Positions 56,271 through 64,000 of a stretch of DNA of 64,000 bases are shown piece by piece (position 1 is the stretch's first letter; every line of letters starts with the position of its first letter). This DNA is from Tomocerus qinae (taxonomy: Eukaryota > Arthropoda > Collembola > Entomobryomorpha > Tomoceridae). The stretch is from assembly GCA_020055645.1 (NCBI GenBank), contig CM034546.1, positions 10,974,001 to 11,038,000 of the forward strand, read 5' to 3'. The position numbers and the translations under genes are program-made. The notes beneath the pieces were generated by a model. It was not told the DNA's origin. It saw only the letters and a list, made by a program, of their open reading frames with translations, and did no database searches.

Positions 56271-56815
56271 TATGTAGGTCGCCATAATAAAAATGTACAC
56301 ATTTGAATGAAACGAACAGTAAAACTTAAACGTCAAAGCATAAAATTTTATCCAGGAAAATATAGAAGATATCTAGATAGAGGGATGAGTAATATTGATA
56401 GTAATGCTTTATGTGATATCCACAAGTATATAAAACATAGATTTCCTAATGGTGGAGGATAGGAAATAAAAAATCACTTTCACTGTCACTACGCGTTATT
56501 TCTAAAGTACTGTTCCTTTAAATGGACAATAACGCTTGTACTTATCAAAGACATTGCATGCCATTCATGATATATGTATTGGGTGGATATTGGGAGGAGG
56601 AGGAAAAATCAAATCCTCCTACCTCCACCGATAATCCTGAGTTGCAGATGGCAACCTTGGACACTGGGGAGGCCACAGTAGCGGCAACTCCCATTTTAAA
56701 AGTACACCGCTGGGAGGAGAAAGAAAGAAAAAGTTAAGTGGGGGTCGGAAGCGAACCCTCCGGAATGAGTGGCGCAGGGCGGCTGGCTTGCCGGCCATAA
56801 CCTCGCCGCTTACCT

Positions 56816-57589
56816 GTGGGGGCTAATCCTTCCCCCATACAACAACAAAAAATTGTGGCAGGGCCGTCAGGGGCGGGATCACCAGGGGTGACTGTCGCCG
56901 GGAAGAAACGGGAGAGGGAAAAGGACGGAGGGCCTAGCGGGGTGACTCCTCCGAATAAACTAAAGAAATCAACAGACGGTGGAAATTCGAGAGGCACTCC
57001 TATCTGTGAACACATGGTAGTGGTCACAGATAGAGATTACTCCGACATTTCCACCGTTTTGTTGGAGGAGTTGAAAGACTTCCTCCAACAAAAAATGATC
57101 GAATACCAGGGTCTGGACCTCGTGGGGGCGATCCTGGGGAAACCCTGGATTTACCTCGGGTGGGGACAGATCCCGTGTGGGACGGCAGAGGGCCAGAATT
57201 GGGTCATAGACCAAGTTGGGAATTTCAGGGGCGGTGCGTTGAAGGGCTGGCCTGGGGAACCAAGATCAAATTGTGATTTTTACACAACTTGGGCCCCCAA
57301 GCCAGCTAACGCACCGAACCTGAATTTGATATTTGGAAATATCAATAAAATGAACGCGGGTATCTGCGCCAGGGCCGTACCTTTCGACTACGCCCTGGTC
57401 GGAAAACCACGGTGGGTAAACAGGGCCCCCTCAGCGGGGGGTTATATTTACAAAATGTGGATTGAGCAAGAATTTTTCGATTTGCTCAAGACATCGAATG
57501 CAGGGCAACAAAGGGTAACTCTCCAGAGCCTCTGGATGAAACTCAACTTCAATGTTGGGGGTCTTCTTGGGGCTGTGAAGAGAAACTAA
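56816..57589 (+). CDS. LINE ORF1-type protein
   Basis: About 257 residues. The frame opens at GTG after an in-frame TAA at 56798, with no early ATG, so the true start may be non-AUG or the 5' end may be altered. A basic, Gly/Pro-rich N-terminus holds K-K-R-E-R-E-K. The C-terminal two thirds have an order of features that recalls the DUF4780-type domain of arthropod retroelement proteins: an L-x-x-L-x-x-F-L helix, a W-I-Y-L-G-W-G-Q-I-P-C-G-T-A-E segment, Q-N-W-V-I-D-Q-V, then Y-T-T-W-A-P, N-I-N-K-M-N-A-G and a final L-x-x-L-W-M-K-L-N-F. No CCHC knuckle is visible. Role inferred: RNA binding for the element. Confidence 0.55.
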   Translation: MGANPSPIQQQKIVAGPSGAGSPGVTVAGKKREREKDGGPSGVTPPNKLKKSTDGGNSRGTPICEHMVVVTDRDYSDISTVLLEELKDFLQQKMIEYQGLDLVGAILGKPWIYLGWGQIPCGTAEGQNWVIDQVGNFRGGALKGWPGEPRSNCDFYTTWAPKPANAPNLNLIFGNINKMNAGICARAVPFDYALVGKPRWVNRAPSAGGYIYKMWIEQEFFDLLKTSNAGQQRVTLQSLWMKLNFNVGGLLGAVKRN

Positions 57590-57620
57590 CAACTAATATT
57601 AACTTAACACTAACATTTAT

Positions 57621-58355
57621 ATGAATAATTTTTTCCGAATGGCAACAGGCAGTCCATGTCATGTTGTTATGATGGATTTCAAAAGAAAATTGCTTGGGGC
57701 TGACAATGTGAGGAAGACCATTCAATGTCTGCCTCACGTCAACCTAAAGCAGACAGGCGAAAAGCCAAAAACACAAAAGCAGTGTAATAATGTTTTTGTT
57801 TACAGGAAACTGGTGAACCTTAAGCCGAATGCGGAGATCTGGAGGCGGCCAATAGGTATACACCGACTTCTAGAGATTTCGAGGCGGCTGCTGTTGGTCG
57901 TAGTCAGGAGGTATCTGCCGACCACGGGGGACAGGGGACGGTGGCTCACCCTTGATTGTGGTGGACTACTACCTGCTGCTGACGGTGTGAGGTGGAGACC
58001 GAATGACAGAGATTGGTGGCGGGGGTTTTCAAAATTTTTAGCCATTAAAAACTACATATGTGTGGGGCTATTAGCCCGTGTTCTTAACTTAATGCGGCGA
58101 CTAAACAAGCCCCACACTATGAAACTATGCATGCCATTACCTGGGGGAATTCGTCTTCTTGCTGGAGTAAGAACCACGAGTATGGTCCATGACTGCGCAT
58201 GCACATACGAATATTGTTTCCGAACAATCAAATCTAAACCAAGGCTACCGACGGAAGTTCAACTTCTGAGGCGGCAAACATATAATATATCCAACAAAGT
58301 AGATAACAGACATCGGAGACTGGTGGTAGTAGTGAAGGTTTGGGATGTCTTCTGA
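57621..58355 (+). CDS. unrecognised basic frame between LINE ORF1 and ORF2
   Basis: An open frame of 244 codons, rich in Arg and Trp, ending in TGA at 58353-58355. That TGA overlaps the ATG of ORF2 as TGATG, an arrangement used by some LINEs for termination-reinitiation. No domain is recognised, so it may be a real extra ORF, the 3' part of ORF1 in another frame, or a chance frame in GC-richer DNA. Confidence 0.35.
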   Translation: MNNFFRMATGSPCHVVMMDFKRKLLGADNVRKTIQCLPHVNLKQTGEKPKTQKQCNNVFVYRKLVNLKPNAEIWRRPIGIHRLLEISRRLLLVVVRRYLPTTGDRGRWLTLDCGGLLPAADGVRWRPNDRDWWRGFSKFLAIKNYICVGLLARVLNLMRRLNKPHTMKLCMPLPGGIRLLAGVRTTSMVHDCACTYEYCFRTIKSKPRLPTEVQLLRRQTYNISNKVDNRHRRLVVVVKVWDVF

Positions 58356-60633
58356 TGATAGATAGGCCTAATAGGGGACATACCACAGACTACGATGATG
58401 TGAATTTTCTTCAAATCAATCTACAGCATTGTCAAGCAGCCACTTCACTTTTGTTGAGGGTTGAGCTGGGACAATCATACGCAATATTGATCCAGGAACC
58501 ATATGTCTATAGGGGTGCGGTGAGGGGACTGAATCGGAAGGGAAAATTGCATGCCTTCGACGGGCCACAAAACCCACGGGCAAGCATTGTCACTTCCCCA
58601 AATTTGGTTACCTGGCCACTTGTGGACTTTTGGAACAGGGACTTAATAGCCATTAAGATAAAAGTAGGGGGGCGGGACGTAGTGTTGACATCTGCCTACC
58701 TACCATATGAAGAGGCCATTCCCCCAAATCGGTTGGGCGACCTTGTCGACCACTGTACACAGAGGGGATGGCCTATTTTAATTGGTAGCGATGCCAATGC
58801 TCATAATGAAATCTGGGGAAGTTTTGACACAAATGACAGGGGAAGAGCTTTCCTAGAGTTCATTACAATAGCAAACCTCAATATTGCAAATAAGGGACAC
58901 ACTCCCACGTTTGTAACGACTAGACGCAAGGAAGTCATAGATGTTACACTGGCATCGAATGAACTTGTGGACAACATTGCGGGATGGAAAGTGGAGTTGA
59001 AAGACTCTCTCTCTGACCACAGATATATCAAATGGAGAATGAACCTTGGCAAAAGGGTACCCATCTGCTATAGAAATCCGAGGAAAACTGATTGGGACTT
59101 GTATACTAGAGAGGCTCAGAAAAGACTGAAACTCCTGGGAACAAGCGAAATCAAAACTATTGCAGAACTGGATGGCTGTGTAAAGGACGTAACAAATGCG
59201 TTACTAACAGCCTTTTATAAGTCATGCCCAGAGAAAACAATTACAAGAAAACATTATGTTGCATGGTGGTCTTCTGAACTAACGCGTCTGAGAAAAAAGT
59301 ACCGGGGCTTACAAAGAAAGTTTGACCTGGGCTTTTTGGACTCGAGGGAGGAGGTCATTCAGGCACGTACTGTATTTAAAAAAGCACTGAGATCTGCAAA
59401 ACGAGACTCATGGAGGACGTTTTGCGAATCAGTGACGGAAACCAGAACAGCATCAAGAGTCAGTAAAATCCTCCTTAAAGATAATAGTAGGTCATTAGGA
59501 CCGCTAGAGTTGGAGAATGGGACTCTAACAGAGTCAATGGATGAATCACTGCAGTTGCTGCTGAGGGCCCACTTTCCACCAGACCCTGATTCGGAGTGGG
59601 TGGATCGGGGACATCAGTACAGCTGTAGCTCTACCATTGATAACATTGTAACAAAAGAAAATATCTCAAATGCAATTAGGACGTTTGGGCCATACAAGTC
59701 AGCAGGTGGGGATAAAATAATTCCTGCCATGATGCAGTATGTGACCAACGAACTAAGCGCGCATTTACAACGTATATTCAAAGCAAGTCTTGCTTTGGGT
59801 TACATCCCACCCATTTGGCGTACAACGAAAGTTGTGTTTTTGCCGAAACCTGGGAAATCGAGTTACCAAAAGACAAATGCATGGAGGCCAGTTTCCCTAA
59901 CATCCTTTCTACTTAAGTGTCAAGAAAGGCTGGTCGATGGGGAACTAAGAACAGGCCTCCTAATGCAGAAAATGATCGACTGTAATCAATATGCTTACAT
60001 TAATGGCGTCTCTACCGATGCGGCACTTCATCAGTTGGTTGCTCGGATAGAGTATGCACTTAAAAGTAAGCAAATGGCGCTAGGAACCTTCCTAGATATT
60101 GAAGGGGCCTTCAGTCATGCAACGTTTAAAGCAATAACAGAGGCCCTACACAGGGAGGGAATCGATTTGTGCTTAATTCGATGGATTGAGCGCATGTTGA
60201 TAGACCGCACTGTGGCTAATGTTGATGGAGCTCAGCAATTCAGAGTAGTAGAACGAGGGTGCCCGCAGGGGGGAGCCCTCTCACCGCTGTTGTGGAACCT
60301 TGTTATCCTGGAGTTGCTTGAGGAGCTGCAAAGACTGCAATCTGTACACAAGCAGGCCTATGCAGACGACTTAACTACACTCCAAATTGGTGTTGACCAA
60401 AGTACTGTTGGAGACCTCTCTCAAAGGGCGCTAACAGTGACAGACAACTGGTGTAAAAGGAGATCACTGTCTATCCACCCAGATAAGATTGAAGTCATCC
60501 TTTTCACCACAAATAGAAATATAAAGATGAAGCCTCTTACACTAGGGGATAAATCTATTCCATTTAAAACAGAAGTGAGGTATCTAGGAGTTGTCTTAGA
60601 TAGTAAATTAACCTGGAAGCCTCACTGCGAACT
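58355..60633 (+). CDS. LINE ORF2, first part: endonuclease and reverse transcriptase
   Basis: Start at ATG 58355 (TGATG overlap with the frame before). The AP-type endonuclease shows L-Q-I-N-L-Q-H-C-Q-A-A, Q-E-P-Y-V, G-S-D-A-N-A-H-N with W-G-S and R-G-R, and L-S-D-H-R. The reverse transcriptase shows W-R-P-V-S-L-T-S-F, F-L-D-I-E-G-A-F, G-C-P-Q-G-G-A-L-S-P-L-L-W-N and the catalytic A-Y-A-D-D. The frame is intact until the foldback insertion at 60634, inside the region after the thumb (K-L-T-W-K-P-H-C-E-L), and resumes in the same frame at 62978. The LINE copy was thus otherwise whole in the visible part when it was hit. Confidence 0.85.
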
Positions 60634-60887
60634 AGTGCTGGCTAACGATCGCTTAACGATCACTATCGATTTCGATCTCTTATCGATCGATCGTTGTCGA
60701 TCCGATCGCCTATCGATCCGATCGCTATCGATCCGATCTGTTATCGATCATGATCGGTAACAGATCGACAAGAAAAAATGTGCACAATGGGCAGAATTTC
60801 ATATGGAAAATAAAATGGTTTGACATGACACATGCGCACAACGGTATTGGACATAACAAATACCCATGATGGTTAATTGACATGACA

Positions 60888-61790
60888 CATGACATAACAA
60901 CACAGTGGTCAAATCACATGACATAACGACACAGTAGTCAAATCACATGACATAACAACACAGTGGTCAAATCACATGACATAACGACACAGTGGTCAAA
61001 TCACATGACATAACGACACAGTAGTCAAATCACATGATAAAACCGCACAGTGGTCAAATCGCATGATAAGGGCGCACAGTGGTCAAATCGCATGATAAGG
61101 GCGCACAGTGGTCAAATCGCATGATAAGGGCGCACAATGGTCAAATCACATGATAAAACCGCACAGTGGTCAAATCACATGATAAAACCACACAGTGGGC
61201 TAGTCACTTGATAAAACCGCACAGTGGTCAAATCACATGATAAAACCCCACAGTGGTCAAATCACATGATAAAACCGCACAGTGGTCTAGTCACATAATA
61301 AATCCGCATAGTGGTCAAATCACTTGATAAAACCGCAAGGTGGTCAAATCACATGATAAATCCACACTGTGGTCAAATCACATGATAATTCCACACTGTG
61401 GTCGAATCACATGATAAAACCGCACAGTGGTCAAATCACATGACATAACGGCACAGTGGACAAATCACATGACATAACGGCACAGTGGTCAAATCACATA
61501 ACATAACTGCACAGTGGTCAAATCACATAACATAACTGCACAGTGGTCAAATCACGTGATAAAATCGAAGTGATCAAATCACATGACATAACGGCACAGT
61601 GGACAAATCACATGACATAACGGCACAGTGGACAAATCACATGACATAACGGCACAGTGGTCAAATCACATAACATAACTGCACAGTGGTCAAATCACGT
61701 GATAAAATCGCAGTGATCAAACCACACAATAAAACCGCACAGTGGTCAAATAACGTGATAAAACCGCACACCCATGGAATCATGAAGAAA
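60888..61790 (+). repeat. 29-bp tandem array, left arm of the palindrome
   Basis: Units read CATGACATAACGACACAGTG followed by GTCAAATCA, about 31 copies, with blocks of variants (CATGATAAAACCGCACAGTG; CATGATAAGGGCGCACAGTG). Variant blocks are clustered, as expected from local unit duplication. Confidence 0.85.
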
Positions 61791-61959
61791 TGATACAGTG
61801 CTCAATCGCATTACATAGGCGCACTGTGTTTAAATTACATGATAATATGCACAATGACCAACTAACATACAAATAATCACAGTAGTAGATTTAAATTTAC
61901 AAATTGTGCCCCATGTGACAACTGTGCATGTATATAATGTGATTTGACTATTCTGCACT

Positions 61960-62725
61960 TTTATCATGCGATTTTACTACTGTGCGCCTTTATTATGCGA
62001 TTTGACCACTGTGCGACTTTATCATGGGATTTCGCCACTTTGCGGTTTTATCATGTCATTTGACAACTGTGCCGTTATGTCATGTGATTTGACCACTGTG
62101 CCGTTATGTCATGTGGTTTGACCACTGTGTTGTTATATCATCTGATTTGACCACTGTGCGGTTTTATCATGTGATTTAACCACTGTGCGGTTTTATTATT
62201 TGATTTGACCACAGTGTGGATTTATCATGTGATTTGACCACTATGCGGATTTATTATGTGATTTGGCCACAGTGTGGAATTATTTTATGATTTGACCACA
62301 GTGTGGATTTATCATGTGACTAGCCCACTGTGCGGTTTTATCATGTGATTTGACCACTGTGCGCCTTTATCATGCGATTTGACCACTGTGCGGTTTTATC
62401 ATGTGATTTGACTACTGTGTCGTTATGTCATGTGATTTGACCACTGTATTGTTATGTCATGTGATTTGACTACTGTGTCGTTATGTCATGTGATTTGACC
62501 ACTGTGTTGTTATGTCATGTGATTTGACCACGGTGTTGTTATGTCATGTGATTTGACTACTGTGTCGTTATGTCATGTGATTTGACCACTGTGCTGTTAT
62601 GTCATGTGATTTGACTACTGTGTCGTTACGTCATGTGATTTGACCACTGTGTTGTTATGTCATGTGATTTGACTACTGTGTCGTTATGTCATGTGATTTG
62701 ACCACTGTGCTGTTATGTCATGTGT
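61960..62725 (-). repeat. 29-bp tandem array, right arm of the palindrome
   Basis: Inverted counterpart of the left array, about 26 copies of TGATTTGACCACTGTGxxG-TTATGTCATG. Variant order does not simply mirror the left arm, so the arms have changed independently. Confidence 0.85.
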
Positions 62726-62977
62726 CATGTCAATTAACCATCATGGGTATTTGCAATGTCCATTAACCGTTGTGCGCATGTGTCATGTCAAACCATTTTA
62801 TTTTCCATATGAAATTCTGCCCACTGTGCACATTTTTTCTTGTCGATCTGTTACCGATCATGATCGATAACAGATCGGATCGATAGCGATCGGATCGATA
62901 GGCGATCGGATCGACAACGATCGATCGATAAGAGATCGAAATCAATAGTGATCGTTAAGAGATCGTTAGCCAGCACT

Positions 62978-64000
62978 ACTGCGAACTAAAAGCCAAGCAA
63001 GCCCAAGCGAAGCTATTTCAATGCAGAAGGGCCCTGGGAAAATCCTGGGGACTTTCTCCCAAAACTACAAGTTGGCTGTACACTGCTGTGGTGAGACCAG
63101 CCCTTGCCTACGGCATTGGAGTTTGGATTACTGCAGTGGATAATGGACAACGAATGAAAATCCTAGGGGCAGTACAACGTACAGCACTGTTAATGACGAC
63201 AGGAGCTATGCGCAGTACTCCCACAGCGGCATTGGAATGCATTGTAGGCATTCCACCGTTGGATGTATATTTAAAAGAAATGGCAGTGTCAATTTCGGCC
63301 CGATTGCGCAACACTGGGCAATGGCTATATTGGCAAGGTCGAGGCAGTAGTAATCGCACAAACCATGTGGATTTACTAACAAAACTCTGGGGGGAGATTC
63401 CTGGATTAGCACTTCCATGGGAAGCAATTCCTAAGGCGGGGCTGACCAGAAATCACCTACCGACATGGACGGGGGTCGATGAGTCATTTGACGTGAAAAT
63501 GATTCTGGAACCATCAGACAGGCGTGCAATATACTATACTGATGGGTCTAGAATCAATGAACATACAGGATCGGCTGCAGTGCTTTTTCTCCCGGATGGG
63601 GTGCAAGAAATTGTACAGCCACTTGGGAGTTACAGTACTGTCTTCCAATCGGAAGTATATGCTATAATGATGGCCGTAAATGGACTAATCGACAAAGATT
63701 GGGACAACGAGGCCGTAATTTATAGCGACTCAAGGAGTGCCATTCAAGCGCTGAGAGCAGATACCACCGTGTCTGCCTTAGTCCTTGAGTGCTCTCAAAC
63801 AATAGCAAGAGCAAATGGAAACATTACTCTGCACTGGGTACCCAGTCATACTGGTATACCAGGTAACGACAAAGTCGACGAATTAGCGAAAGAAGCGGCA
63901 GGGACTACACCTTGTGGGCCTGAGCCGTTTCTGGCGCTCTCAACAAAATGTCTAAAAACAATGATTGGGAGCTGGGCCTTGGCTCAGCATTCCAAAACCT
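62978..64000 (+). CDS. LINE ORF2, second part: C-terminal region with RNase H, open at the window edge
   Basis: The frame continues from the first part (Y/H-C-E-L, then K-A-K-Q-A-Q-A-K-L-F) with no stop to position 64000. It contains the R-R-A-L-G-K-S-W-G-L region and R-P-A-L-A-Y-G-I that follow the reverse transcriptase in I/LOA-type elements. RNase H motifs from about 63535 are Y-T-D-G-S, Q-S-E-V-Y-A-I, Y-S-D-S-R-S-A and H-W-V-P-S-H-T-G-I-P-G-N-D-x-V-D-E-L-A, giving the catalytic D-E-D and the closing D. Confidence 0.85.

Larger units (their letters stand above)
53298..56585 (+). repeat. peptide-gene unit 3 of the segmental duplication
   Basis: Nearly identical partner of 47166-50448, differing mainly at single bases and at a few-base length changes. 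It breaks off where the second LINE begins (about 56585). Confidence 0.85.
60634..62977. mobile_element. 2.34-kb palindromic foldback element inserted in LINE ORF2
   Basis: Ends are AGTGCTGGCTAACGATC and its complement, flanked by a perfect 10-bp duplication ACTGCGAACT (60624-60633 and 62978-62987), the size expected of a Mutator-like element. Inward come CGATCG-rich arms (about 140 bp), a unique arm (ATTTCATATGGAAAATAAAA, TTGACATGACACATGCGCAC), then 29-bp tandem repeats running to the middle in both arms. The only unpaired part is about 61790-61960. No coding capacity. Confidence 0.85.
56586..64000 (+). mobile_element. LINE of the I/LOA/R1 group with RNase H, running off the window
   Basis: A GC-richer element than its surroundings: a 5' part from about 56586, an ORF1 frame (56816-57589), a middle frame (57621-58355), and ORF2 with endonuclease, reverse transcriptase and RNase H, split by the foldback element 60634-62977. 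The 5' limit is set by loss of similarity to unit 2. The 3' end lies beyond 64000. The presence of RNase H after the reverse transcriptase points to the I or LOA clade. Confidence 0.8.

Noticed and set aside
58801-59064. Minus-strand frame in LINE ORF2
   Set aside because: Shadow of the endonuclease coding region.
60888-62725. CRISPR array
   Set aside because: The 29-bp units are directly joined with no unique spacers, occur in two inverted blocks and lie inside a transposon in a eukaryotic genome.

Overview
This AT-rich window looks like nuclear DNA of an arthropod, most likely a springtail (Collembola). The inference rests on three things: a multi-exon chemoreceptor of a gustatory-receptor-like type I associate with springtails, a cluster of very divergent intronless ionotropic-receptor-like (IR-like) genes, and an insect-style transposon load. 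No species can be assigned from the sequence alone. There is no bacterial operon structure, CRISPR array, rRNA or recognisable tRNA.

Layout. 0-2.5 kb: a Penelope-like fragment between inverted repeats that carry hammerhead-like cores, then the 5' exons of an unrecognised minus-strand gene (1412-2460). 4.0-5.8 kb: a TATA-driven three-exon gustatory-receptor-like gene with one frameshift and a MITE in its second intron. 5.8-11.4 kb: dispersed repeats and small foldback or hAT-like MITEs, several nested. 11.6-25.5 kb: three plus-strand IR-like genes (11656, 14668 and 23485; the third has two in-frame TAG codons), with a 4.5-kb PHD-type LINE on the minus strand between the second and third. 25.9-29.3 kb: two foldback elements. 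29.4-36.0 kb: a 1.01-kb satellite arranged as alternating A/B dimers after one inverted copy. 38.3-40.6 kb: a fourth IR-like gene, minus strand. 40.8-45.1 kb: an internally deleted MULE, orphan copies of IR-gene flanking DNA, a second copy of the hAT-like MITE, minisatellites and a short IR relic. 45.1-56.6 kb: three copies of a unit carrying a two-exon gene for a 44-residue secreted peptide that ends in Gly-Lys-Arg, with a Cys-loop receptor gene between copies 2 and 3. 56.6-64.0 kb: a LINE of the I/LOA/R1 group, split at 60634 by a 2.3-kb palindromic foldback element.

How it fits together. The host genes point to chemosensation and signalling: receptor families growing by local duplication, with live, damaged and relic copies side by side, plus a triplicated small secreted peptide. 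The rest is transposon or satellite DNA. Several unrelated-looking foldback elements share one design, with inverted arms made of short tandem subrepeats; two have 9-10-bp target duplications as expected of Mutator-like elements. The most interesting items are the amidation-type peptide triplet, the dimeric higher-order satellite, the IR-like gene with two amber codons, and the giant palindrome inside the second LINE.
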